Shown here one piece after another: positions 8,332 through 17,010 of a stretch of DNA of 64,000 nt; position 1 is the first letter of the stretch, and each line of letters opens with the position of its first letter. This stretch comes from UBA6059 sp040219045 (GTDB lineage: Bacteria; Bacteroidota; Bacteroidia; Cytophagales; Cyclobacteriaceae), in NCBI GenBank assembly GCA_965229505.1, contig OZ245881.1, positions 2,170,001 to 2,234,000 on the forward strand, written 5' to 3'. Made by a program: the position numbers and the translations under genes. A model generated the notes under the pieces. That model ran no database searches. It was not told the origin of the DNA and worked only from the letters and a program-made list of their open reading frames with translations.

Positions 8332-10338
8332 TTATCCGTGCATCACGGTATCCGGCTTATTAGTAGAATTACCTACCGGTAAATTCATCACGAAGGTGCT
8401 ACCCTGGACTCTTGGTGTGGAATCATACTCAAAATGCCCGTTTATGAAGTTGGCGCGGGTGTTTAGGTTTTTCCAACCATTACCTTTCCCTGATTTCATC
8501 ACCTGTGGGTCAAAGCCCTTGCCATCATCTTCGATCATCAGGGTGATCTCAGATTCATCCTGCGTTAGTTGGATGGTTATATTACTGGCTTCAGCATATT
8601 TGAGGATGTTGTTGACGACTTCTTGAGTGATTCGATACAGCGATATCTCTTGGATATCTTCGAGTCGGTCATCAATATCATAGATCAGTACCTCGGTGCG
8701 TATGCTCCGCGTAGCATTCAACCTATCGGCAAATTCTTTGAGCGCAGCGGGTAATCCATGCTTCACCAAAGTCTGAGGCATTATGTTGAAACAGACATTG
8801 CGCAGTTCGGCATACATCTCATCGATGATTTTCACCGAGCCCTCGTAGAGTTCTTGTCGAGTTTTTGCTCCATTGTTTCCATCACCAACCTTGTCAAGAC
8901 TGGAGAGGTTAATTTTTAGTACCGAAATGAGTTGGCCGAACCCATCATGAATATCAGCAGCGAATCTTTTTCGCTCGTTCTCCTGAGAGGAGATCACAGC
9001 CGTCATTTGATCGCGTTCGCGCTGCGCTCTTACCTCTTCCGCCATTTTTTCACGCTTCCACTTTTCCTTTCTCCAGGTCAAAAATGCCAGGCCAATTACC
9101 AATAAAATCACCGCCCCCGAACCGGATAGTAAAATTCTATCACGCTCTAGTTCCAAGTCTTTTTCCCGAATAGTCGCTTGCTGAATCTCAATCTGCTGTT
9201 CTTTTTGAGCGGTCTCATATTTGGTTTCGAGCTCTACTATGGCTCGAGTCTTGTCTTTTTCAAAGAGACTATCCTGCCCAACGGTCGAAGTGAATAGCTG
9301 ACGGTAGGCCTGATCGTACTGGCCCAGTGCGGCGTAGCTTTCGGCTTGTATTTTCATTGCCCTTACCAGAAACTCCGGACTGCTGGAGGATTTTGCATAT
9401 TGCTGTGCCTGGTCAGCCAGACTGACACTTGATTGGTAGTTACTTTGGTGGAATTGATTGTATGCCAGGTTGGTATAGACACTGGCGAGCTCATAGTTAT
9501 TTTCATTTTCTAAGTGGAGCTCCAGGCATTCGCGATAGAGGGACTCGGCCTTTTCGAACATAGACAGACTGTCATAGGCAATAGCCATATTATGCATTGC
9601 ATAAGGTACGTACCTGCGGTAGCCCAATTCTCTGTATCGTGCCATAGACTGCTCTGAGTAGTTGATGGATTCCTCATACTGCTTGAGCTGTATGTACAAT
9701 GAACCGATGTTTCCAGTGGTCACCGCAACTCCAAAATCTGAGCCTTCAGTTTCATATATGGACAGGGCGCGCTGATAATAGGACAACACTTTTTCATATT
9801 GCTTCTGTTTTTTAAGTACAATTCCAATATTGCCAAGTACCATAGCAATCTTGTAAGGATCACGCTCTGACGATTCGTAGTATTTCAAGGCATCAAAATA
9901 ATGCGTCAAGGATTTTTCATGCTGCCCCATCTCATCGTAGACTATTCCCAGGTTATTCAAGGTATTGCCAATAGCTGTTGAGTCTGAGTACTCTAGCTTG
10001 ATGGTAAGTGACTTGTTGTGGTAAGCCAGGGAGCTATCAAGTTGTCCTTTGGCCTCATAGGCGCTGGCGATACTATTATAAGAGGAGGCCTTTGCTATAT
10101 CCTCTTGCAGCAGTTTACTTTCTTCAAGCGCCATCCTGGCAAAGAGCATCGATGAGTCGACATCAATATTTTTGTAGATCCATGAGAGGTCATTCAGGGA
10201 TTGCACGAGCTCTGCTCCCTTTTGGTTTTTGTATACTGCCAGCAAGGAGTCTTGCTCTGAAAGTTGCGAAAAGCAATATGTGAAGGATGTATATAGAAGT
10301 AGAAGGGCAATTGGTCGTTTTTTGCTGGTAAAATCCAT
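8332..10338 (-). CDS. TPR sensor histidine kinase 1 (closest to the regulator)
   Basis: A 668-residue membrane sensor kinase. It has an N-terminal signal or anchor (about 1-25), a periplasmic tract of TPR repeats (about 60-345, for example NTLNNLGIVYDEMGQHEKSL), a helical linker (365-400), one transmembrane helix (about 403-421) and a NarX/DesK-type kinase core. The HisKA_3 phosphoacceptor is His464 in RFAADIHDGFGQ. The ATP-binding domain has the N box QEVVNNILKY (Asn576/577) and the glycine boxes EDDGKGFD and GKGNGWKNLNTR. All key residues are intact. It is the most divergent of the four paralogues: its linker lacks the QEAQIAEQQAQ element shared by the other three. The gene lies between kinase 2 and the response regulator. 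Confidence 0.95.
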   Translation of the reverse strand: MDFTSKKRPIALLLLYTSFTYCFSQLSEQDSLLAVYKNQKGAELVQSLNDLSWIYKNIDVDSSMLFARMALEESKLLQEDIAKASSYNSIASAYEAKGQLDSSLAYHNKSLTIKLEYSDSTAIGNTLNNLGIVYDEMGQHEKSLTHYFDALKYYESSERDPYKIAMVLGNIGIVLKKQKQYEKVLSYYQRALSIYETEGSDFGVAVTTGNIGSLYIQLKQYEESINYSEQSMARYRELGYRRYVPYAMHNMAIAYDSLSMFEKAESLYRECLELHLENENNYELASVYTNLAYNQFHQSNYQSSVSLADQAQQYAKSSSSPEFLVRAMKIQAESYAALGQYDQAYRQLFTSTVGQDSLFEKDKTRAIVELETKYETAQKEQQIEIQQATIREKDLELERDRILLSGSGAVILLVIGLAFLTWRKEKWKREKMAEEVRAQRERDQMTAVISSQENERKRFAADIHDGFGQLISVLKINLSSLDKVGDGNNGAKTRQELYEGSVKIIDEMYAELRNVCFNIMPQTLVKHGLPAALKEFADRLNATRSIRTEVLIYDIDDRLEDIQEISLYRITQEVVNNILKYAEASNITIQLTQDESEITLMIEDDGKGFDPQVMKSGKGNGWKNLNTRANFINGHFEYDSTPRVQGSTFVMNLPVGNSTNKPDTVMHG

Positions 10339-10388
10339 GCGGAAATCTACCTATTTCGCACTTGCTCGACAAGCGAATATAGCCGCTC

Positions 10389-12347
10389 CTAGTAAATAGG
10401 AGCCGCGGCTTTTGGCTCAAGGCTCACCGGGGCATTCAAGATCAGTGTATTGCCTTTTATTCCGGGAGTTGTATCCAGCTCAAGCTCGCCTTTGATCAGG
10501 TTTGTCCTTGAATTGAGGTTTTTCCACCCGTTACCTTTTCCACTTGTCAGCAGTGACCGGTCAAACCCAGCACCATTATCTTCAATCATCAGCGTAATCT
10601 CAGATTCATCTTTGGTCAGCTGGATATTGATCTTGTTAGCGTCCGAATATTTCAGAATATTGTTTACCCATTCTTGGGTAATCCTGTAAAGTGAAATTTC
10701 CTGAATGTCTTCCAGGCGCTCGTCTAAACCAAAAATGTCCACTTCTACCATCGTATTACCAGCAGAATTGATCCTATCCGAAAACTCTCTGATGCCATTA
10801 GCTACTCCCTGTTTTATTAAGGTTTCCGGCATGAGATTGAAGCAGATGGTTTTCAGTTCACGATACATTTGGTCGAGCACTTCAGCGCTACTTTCAAAAA
10901 TCTGTTCCTTATTACTATTACCTTTTTCAAGGGACTTAAGGTTGAGGTTCAGAACCGAAATAAACTGTCCAAACCCATCGTGAAGATCCCTCGCAAATCG
11001 CTTTCGCTCCTGTTCTTGGGAGGATAATGCAGATTCGATCTGCGCTTCTTTGAGTTGCAACTGTGTTTCACGTAGCAGGAGCTCTTGTTGCTTTTTGGCC
11101 CGGCTCCTACCTAAGAGTGCCACCACTATGACCAGGAGTACGACAAGTACCAACCCGATGATCAGGATGAGGTTAAGCTGGATTTGCGCTTGCTGCTCAG
11201 CAATTTGTGCTTCCTGCAGTGCTATCTGCTGTTCTTTCTTTTCCGTTTCATATTTTGTTTGCAGCTCGGCTAACTCCTCGGTATGTGATTGAGTATAGGA
11301 GGAGTCTTTCTCAAGGCCCCATTTGTGGTAGTACAGCGCCGTGTTTTGGTGATCATTCGCTGCTTCATAGTTTTCAGCTAGCGCCAAATAAATGTTCTCG
11401 AGTTTGTAATCGAGCTTGTTGTCTATCGTCATGTTCAGGGCCTTCTGCCCATACCCGATCCCTTTTTGTGGTTCACCAAGCTTCGCATATAGGGTAGCAA
11501 TGTTAGTGAAGTCGGCTACCTGCATGGCGGGGTTAGGCACCTGGCTCCTGATTTCTTCTGATTCCAGAAATAGCTCCAGCGCCTTTTGATAATCCGCCTG
11601 TGACATGTATATGTCCCCCTTGATCTGCAGCCCATTGGCTAAGGAATGTAGGTTTTCTGCCTCACGAGATCTCCGGATTCCCCAGTCGATATAGTGAATG
11701 GCAGAGTCGATCTCATTGAGACTTCCATAGCATGAGCCGATATTATTGAGCACGACCGGGTGAGGTGGATTGGTTTTGACTAAGGCTTTTTTGAAGTTGC
11801 TGATAGCCTCTTCATATTGATGGAGCTCCATAAATACCAAGCCGATATTGTTGAATGACCGGAGCTGTCCAAAATCACTTCCAGCTTCCTCATGAATTCT
11901 TAGCAGAGAATAAAATATCTCCTGTGCCTCGCCAAACCTTCGTTTGGATACCAGATACAGACCCCAAGCATTTCTTAGCGAGACATATGTGGCCTCATCA
12001 TCGATGGATTGTGCCAGGTCGATGGCAGTATTGAAGTAGTACTGCACGGAATCGTCATTCCGGTAGGACTCAAAATAGGTGGTGAGGTTGTAGAGCGCCT
12101 TGACTAAGCCCTTGTCATATCCAATTTTTGAAGCCAGGTTTTTTGCTTCAGTGCTATAGCGATACATCTTCTCTGATGAGGAATAGCGCATACTTTCCCC
12201 AATGCTGGTCAAGATGTTGACCCTTGTAGTATCGGCGATCTCCTGAGTAAGTAGCGTCTCAAGACTATCGATATTTTGGCTTTGAGCGGGCCATCCACAA
12301 AGGAATGAAGCAGCGGCGATTACTATACTCAGACGAACGTTTCTCAT
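10389..12347 (-). CDS. TPR sensor histidine kinase 2
   Basis: A 652-residue paralogue with the same layout: signal peptide (about 1-23, cleaved near AQSQ), TPR repeats (about 40-345), the linker ELQTKYETEKKEQQIALQEA, a transmembrane helix (about 391-413), a basic cytoplasmic coiled coil (GRSRAKKQQELLLRETQ) and the HisKA_3/HATPase core. His456 lies in FARDLHDGFGQF; the N box is QEWVNNILKYSDA and the glycine box EDNGAGFD. At protein level the linker and dimerisation region nearly match kinases 3 and 4, but at DNA level it has diverged by many synonymous changes. It is separated from kinase 1 by 50 bp and from kinase 3 by 74 bp. Confidence 0.95.
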   Translation of the reverse strand: MRNVRLSIVIAAASFLCGWPAQSQNIDSLETLLTQEIADTTRVNILTSIGESMRYSSSEKMYRYSTEAKNLASKIGYDKGLVKALYNLTTYFESYRNDDSVQYYFNTAIDLAQSIDDEATYVSLRNAWGLYLVSKRRFGEAQEIFYSLLRIHEEAGSDFGQLRSFNNIGLVFMELHQYEEAISNFKKALVKTNPPHPVVLNNIGSCYGSLNEIDSAIHYIDWGIRRSREAENLHSLANGLQIKGDIYMSQADYQKALELFLESEEIRSQVPNPAMQVADFTNIATLYAKLGEPQKGIGYGQKALNMTIDNKLDYKLENIYLALAENYEAANDHQNTALYYHKWGLEKDSSYTQSHTEELAELQTKYETEKKEQQIALQEAQIAEQQAQIQLNLILIIGLVLVVLLVIVVALLGRSRAKKQQELLLRETQLQLKEAQIESALSSQEQERKRFARDLHDGFGQFISVLNLNLKSLEKGNSNKEQIFESSAEVLDQMYRELKTICFNLMPETLIKQGVANGIREFSDRINSAGNTMVEVDIFGLDERLEDIQEISLYRITQEWVNNILKYSDANKINIQLTKDESEITLMIEDNGAGFDRSLLTSGKGNGWKNLNSRTNLIKGELELDTTPGIKGNTLILNAPVSLEPKAAAPIY

Positions 12348-12421
12348 ACCACTAAACTTTGGTTACCCAATGGTAATCAATATTAGTGTATCACGTTAAT
12401 CGAGCAGGATTTGGCTATAAA

Positions 12422-14308
12422 CTAAGCCACCAACTCCTGCGGTTGCCTGACCGGGCAATTGAGAATAAGCGCGCTTCCTTTGATACCAACTGTGGTGTCC
12501 AGTTCCAGCTCTCCTTTGATCAGGTTGGCTCTGGAGTTGAGGTTCTTCCAGCCATTGCCTTTGCTACTCGTAAGGAGGGACTTGTCAAATCCCATACCAT
12601 CATCCTCAATCATTAGTGTGATTTCGGACTCGTCGCGGGTCAGTTGGATGTTGATTCGGGTAGCGTCAGAGTATTTGAGAATGTTGTTGACCCACTCCTG
12701 AGTGATTCGATAAAGCGAGATTTCTTGCAAATCTTCCAATCGCTCGCCCATTTCAAAAGTATCCACCTCTATCGAGACCTTGCCTGCCACATTGATCCTA
12801 TCGGAAAACTCCTTGATGCCATTGACGATACCTTGCTTTATCAATGTTTCGGGCATTAGATTGAAACAGATACCCTTCAGCTCTCGATACATTTGATCCA
12901 ATACCTCTGCACTGCTTTCGAATATTTGCTCCGGGTCTTTAGCTCCTTTTTCAAGTGATTTGAGGTTGAGGTTAAGTACCGAGATAAACTGCCCAAATCC
13001 ATCGTGAAGATCTCGGGCAAAGCGCTTTCGCTCTTGTTCCTGAGAAGCAATGGCTGATTCGATCTGAGCTTCTTTGAGTTGGAGCTGAGCTTCACGTAGC
13101 AGTAGCTCTTGTTGCTTTTTGGCGCGACTTCTGTTGAGTAGAGCTACCGCAACAATAAGGGCTACCACTATTATTAAAGCAATGATGAAAATAAGATTGA
13201 GCTCAAGCTGAGCCTGTTGCTCGGCAATTTGGGCTTCCTGCAATGCGATCTGCTGCTCTTTCTTTTCAGTTTCGTACTTTGTCTGTAGTTCACTGACGGC
13301 AGCTACCCTTTCGGTATTGAATATAGAGTCCCTGTAAGCCACATAATTGATATGATTGTCCAGGGCTTTTTCAAAATCAGACTGTAGTTCATACATTTTA
13401 AAGAGATTGTAATAGGCATTCTCGATATCATGAATAGACTGAGCGGCTTTACTGTAGTAGAGGCTACTGTCAAGATACATTTTGGCTTTTTGGTATTGGG
13501 CATCCTCCATAGCAATCTCTCCCAAATTGTTGAAAACAGCAGCTATGGCTTGAGGATCGCCAAATTCCTTGTCGATCTTAAGTGATTGCTCGATATAAAT
13601 CAGAGCACTGTCATAATCACCTTTGTATTGTTTGACTGATCCAATATTAAAAAGTGATTCAGACTGACCCCTTCTATTATTTAGCCGTTGCTCGACCACA
13701 AGTGACTTTCTAAAATTAACCTCCGATGACTCCAGGTCACCTTGATTGGCATAGACTATCGCAATGTTATTCAGAGCTTCCGATTGGCCTTTCAGATTGT
13801 CGAAACCGAGATGCATGTTGTATGACTTTTGATAGTAGTCCAGTGCTGCCTCATAGTCTTCAAGATACATTGATATCACTCCCAGGTTGTTGTAGGCAGT
13901 GGCCGCCTGATCCAACTGTCCGAGCCGCTCGTAGATTTCCACAGCGGCCAGGGCCAGACTAGTGGATTCCTCATACTGTCCCATGTATCTTAAGCATACC
14001 GCCTTATTAAGAAAAGCCGATGCATTGACATCTTCTATTCCATAGGTGATGGCACTGTCAGCATACAAAATACCAGCATTAAAATCACCCTGAAGTCTAT
14101 GAATTACTCCGAGTAGGCTCAAGGTATTCGCTGTGATGCTGTCCACATCTTCCAAAGCCAAAATACGCTGAGCCAGATGCTTAGCAGAATCAGGGTAGCT
14201 AAAGGCCAGACTTTTAATTGACTGTAGACTGTCATAACTGACTTGCGCCACGACTCCATTCAATGTGAAGAAAGAGAGCATGGCGACTGTAAACATCCGT
14301 TTGATCAT
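12422..14308 (-). CDS. TPR sensor histidine kinase 3
   Basis: A 628-residue paralogue, the shortest of the set. It has a signal peptide (about 1-21), TPR repeats (about 55-320, including AATAYNNLGVISMYLEDYEA and SEALNNIAIVYANQGD), the linker ELQTKYETEKKEQQIALQEA, a transmembrane helix (about 370-391) and the kinase core with His435 in FARDLHDGFGQF, N box QEWVNNILKYSDA and EDDGMGFD. It starts 12 bp after the stop of kinase 4, which implies cotranscription. A 108-bp tract (12941-13048) matches the equivalent tract of kinase 4 with only two differences, both silent, unlike the diverged sensor part. Confidence 0.95.
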   Translation of the reverse strand: MIKRMFTVAMLSFFTLNGVVAQVSYDSLQSIKSLAFSYPDSAKHLAQRILALEDVDSITANTLSLLGVIHRLQGDFNAGILYADSAITYGIEDVNASAFLNKAVCLRYMGQYEESTSLALAAVEIYERLGQLDQAATAYNNLGVISMYLEDYEAALDYYQKSYNMHLGFDNLKGQSEALNNIAIVYANQGDLESSEVNFRKSLVVEQRLNNRRGQSESLFNIGSVKQYKGDYDSALIYIEQSLKIDKEFGDPQAIAAVFNNLGEIAMEDAQYQKAKMYLDSSLYYSKAAQSIHDIENAYYNLFKMYELQSDFEKALDNHINYVAYRDSIFNTERVAAVSELQTKYETEKKEQQIALQEAQIAEQQAQLELNLIFIIALIIVVALIVAVALLNRSRAKKQQELLLREAQLQLKEAQIESAIASQEQERKRFARDLHDGFGQFISVLNLNLKSLEKGAKDPEQIFESSAEVLDQMYRELKGICFNLMPETLIKQGIVNGIKEFSDRINVAGKVSIEVDTFEMGERLEDLQEISLYRITQEWVNNILKYSDATRINIQLTRDESEITLMIEDDGMGFDKSLLTSSKGNGWKNLNSRANLIKGELELDTTVGIKGSALILNCPVRQPQELVA

Positions 14309-14320
14309 GATTTCTCGAAT

Positions 14321-16339
14321 TTAGGCTGGAACATGAGTGGCCATCCGTATGGGTACATTTAATATCAAAGTATTCCCTTTGATTCCCGGGCTGGTGTCCA
14401 ATTCCAGCTCTCCTTTGATCAGGTTTGCCCTTGAATTAAGGTTCCTCCAACCATTACCTTTTCCATTGGTCAAAAGTGATTGATCGAACCCTGTGCCGTC
14501 ATCCTCAATCAACAATGTGATTTCCGATTCATCTCTGGTGAGCTGAATGTTGATTTTGGTGGCATCAGAGTACTTTATAATATTATTAACCCATTCCTGA
14601 GTGATTCTGTAGATGGAGATTTCGTGAAGATCTGCCAGCCGATCTTCCATCCCGAAGGTATCTACCTCTATAGCTATTTTACCTGTGGTTCTGATCCTAT
14701 CGGAAAACTCCCTGATGCCATTCACAACTCCCTGCTTGATGAGCGTTTCTGGCATTAGGTTAAAGCATATCGTTTTAAGCTCACGATACATCTGATCAAG
14801 CACTGTAGCACTGTTCTCAAACACTTCTTCTCTATTGTCAGCTCCTTTTTCAAGTGATTTGAGGTTGAGGTTAAGTACCGAGATAAACTGCCCAAACCCA
14901 TCGTGAAGATCTCGGGCAAATCGCTTTCGCTCTTGTTCCTGAGAAGCGATTGCAGATTCGATTTGAGCTTCTTTGAGTTGAAGTTCGGCAGCTCTTAAGA
15001 GCAACTCCTGCTGTTTTTTGGCGCGACTTTTATTAAGCAGCGCTACCGCAACAACTAAGACGACCACTACAATTAAAGCTATGATAAAAATGAGATTGAG
15101 CTGAAGCTGAGCCTGTTGCTCTGCAATTTGGGCTTCCTGCAATGCTATCTGTTGCTCTTTCTGTTCCGTTTCATATTTGGTTTGCAGTTCAGCAATTGCC
15201 TTCTGGTTTTCTTGAGAGCTTAGACTGTCTTTGTACGCATGTTGCAAGCTTTGAGCTTGAAAAGCTGATTCAAAGTCACTGATTAAGAGGCTTAGCTCTT
15301 TTCTTGACTTATAAATATTCGTCAGATGAAACAGTAGCTTATCCGCTTCCGCTATCGCTACAGCAGAGTCCAAATAGGCATATCCCGCCGACTTATCATT
15401 AATATAATATGCCGGTTTGGCAGCATTGATATATGCGTTAATCAGATTGTCCGTACTATTAACTCTTTTAGATACATCAATAGCCTTAGTAGAATAATAG
15501 AGGCCCTCTTGATAATTCCCTATATCAGCGTTCAGAGCCCCTAAGTTGACATAGCAGAAGTTAAGTGCTCCCAGATTGCCAGTAGCCTCATACATCTCTT
15601 CAGCTAATTCAAGGTAATATATACAGCTATCGAATTGAGACCTTGCCCAGTGTGTACCCGCTAGGTTATTATAAACATTAGCAATTTGGAGAGTATCCTT
15701 CAGGGCAATATATCCGGGCAGTACTTCTTTATAGTTCTTCTCAGCCATTGCTGGTTCTCCCATATTCATGTGGACGATTCCCAGGTTGGTCTGAGCGTTT
15801 AGACAATGCTGTCCGGGGACTGAGTCGCATGAGAGCAAGACTTTTAAAAAGTAGAATTTAGCTGAATCAAACTGTCCGGAATATGAAAACGCCTGACCAA
15901 TATTATTGTCCATCCCCAAAAACATGTCAAGTATTGCAGCCTCCTCAAATAGCACTCGGGCTTCTTTGAACGAGGTGATCGCTGAATTAAAGTCTCCGGC
16001 GCTTAGTAAGGCCAGACCTTTGTTTTGAATTGATCGTGCGACAAACTCCGTACTTCCACTTTGAGCGTAGTAATCTCTGGCTTTGTTGTAGAAACTGACA
16101 GCACTATCGTATTTGAACAGATTCAGTTCGTATTTCTCAGCTAGCGCAAAATAGAGAGCGCCCAATAGTCGCGAGCTATCTTTTTCTATCAGTTGATCTT
16201 CAATGGTTAGTAAATATGCCTGAGCGGCTTGTGGATTTTCTTCAAGAATTTCCTTGAATTCCGCTCTTAGGTTGTCGTTTCCAAGAGTAGTTTGTGCTAA
16301 CAGCAGTACAAAAAATAGTATTGATAGGGCAGGTCTCAT
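14321..16339 (-). CDS. TPR sensor histidine kinase 4 (first in the array)
   Basis: A 672-residue paralogue that would be transcribed first. It has a signal peptide (about 1-20), TPR repeats (about 60-360, such as ANVYNNLAGTHWARSQFDS), the linker ELQTKYETEQKEQQIALQEA, a transmembrane helix (about 415-436), a short basic coiled coil and the HisKA_3/HATPase core. His479 lies in FARDLHDGFGQF; the N box is QEWVNNIIKYSDA and the glycine box EDDGTGFD. All catalytic motifs are intact, so all four kinases appear able to autophosphorylate. The sensor region shares little with its neighbours beyond the TPR pattern, so the signals are probably different. Confidence 0.95.
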   Translation of the reverse strand: MRPALSILFFVLLLAQTTLGNDNLRAEFKEILEENPQAAQAYLLTIEDQLIEKDSSRLLGALYFALAEKYELNLFKYDSAVSFYNKARDYYAQSGSTEFVARSIQNKGLALLSAGDFNSAITSFKEARVLFEEAAILDMFLGMDNNIGQAFSYSGQFDSAKFYFLKVLLSCDSVPGQHCLNAQTNLGIVHMNMGEPAMAEKNYKEVLPGYIALKDTLQIANVYNNLAGTHWARSQFDSCIYYLELAEEMYEATGNLGALNFCYVNLGALNADIGNYQEGLYYSTKAIDVSKRVNSTDNLINAYINAAKPAYYINDKSAGYAYLDSAVAIAEADKLLFHLTNIYKSRKELSLLISDFESAFQAQSLQHAYKDSLSSQENQKAIAELQTKYETEQKEQQIALQEAQIAEQQAQLQLNLIFIIALIVVVVLVVAVALLNKSRAKKQQELLLRAAELQLKEAQIESAIASQEQERKRFARDLHDGFGQFISVLNLNLKSLEKGADNREEVFENSATVLDQMYRELKTICFNLMPETLIKQGVVNGIREFSDRIRTTGKIAIEVDTFGMEDRLADLHEISIYRITQEWVNNIIKYSDATKINIQLTRDESEITLLIEDDGTGFDQSLLTNGKGNGWRNLNSRANLIKGELELDTSPGIKGNTLILNVPIRMATHVPA

Positions 16340-16409
16340 ACCCTAAAGTTAGGAATTGAAGCTGTACTAGTAAGAAAGTGCCGTATTTCTAATTTTTATG
16401 CTCGGCAGC

Positions 16410-16658
16410 CTACAATCGTATCTGATGCGCCTTTGAGAATACCTGGATATTCTGCTTAAGGTTGTTCACAACATCTACGAGGGAGAGTTCACGATCTTCA
16501 ACTCCCTCACAACTCTCATATAGGTTTTGAATAAACACCTTCAAAGCAATGTTTTCTGTCCTGCACTTCTCTAAATCAATTTTAGTTAGAAAGAGCTCTT
16601 CCTTGTGGTCGGCAAGCAGTGTCTCAAGTTGAAGCCTTTTATCTTCTTCTACCCCCAT
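16410..16658 (-). CDS. Small coiled-coil hypothetical protein, 82 aa
   Basis: I do not recognise this protein. It is charged and helical throughout (for example RLQLETLLADHKEELFLTKI), has no signal or membrane segment and looks like a short coiled coil or helical bundle. It lies on the same strand between the DUF4870 gene (19 bp upstream) and kinase 4 (70 bp downstream), so it may be cotranscribed with the kinase array. The reading frame and operon-like spacing support a real gene; a role in the signalling system is only a positional guess. Confidence 0.55.
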   Translation of the reverse strand: MGVEEDKRLQLETLLADHKEELFLTKIDLEKCRTENIALKVFIQNLYESCEGVEDRELSLVDVVNNLKQNIQVFSKAHQIRL

Positions 16659-16677
16659 TCCATAAAAATAGAAAATG

Positions 16678-17010
16678 CTACTTAATAAACTGAATAGTCA
16701 GCGGGTAGTTGAAGAGCTCGCCCTGATCTGCCTTGATAGCCGCAACCACCACGCAAACCAGATTGGTGACTACCAGAAAAATAAGGAAAGGAATGCCTAC
16801 AAGTATGAAGGCAAAGAAAATAGCAGGGATCATGTAGATGGCCATGGAAATCTGAAAATTTAGAGAGGCCTTTGCATGTCGGGTGATCTCTTCATTTTCA
16901 TCCTTTTTGGACAGGTAGATGACCAACGGGACAATGAAAGTCCCAAAAGCCACGGCGTACCCGAGCAGAGTGCCCAGGTGCGCCAGTATAATCCATTGCC
17001 GATCCGTCAT
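16678..17010 (-). CDS. DUF4870 domain membrane protein
   Basis: A 110-residue protein of the DUF4870 (Tic20-like) family. It opens MTDRQWIILAHLGTLLGYAV, has three to four predicted membrane helices, and carries the family loop SKKDENEEITRHAKASLNFQ (usually PYLxWLxKKxxspFVrxHakeaLNFQ). Function is unknown. Its start codon abuts the stop codon of rocD with no intervening base, so translation is probably coupled to rocD. Confidence 0.9.
   Translation of the reverse strand: MTDRQWIILAHLGTLLGYAVAFGTFIVPLVIYLSKKDENEEITRHAKASLNFQISMAIYMIPAIFFAFILVGIPFLIFLVVTNLVCVVVAAIKADQGELFNYPLTIQFIK

Noticed and set aside
12348..12421. Imperfect GGTTACC/GGTAATC hairpin between kinases 2 and 3
   Set aside because: It is short, has a mismatch and no U tract, so it is not a credible terminator or operator.
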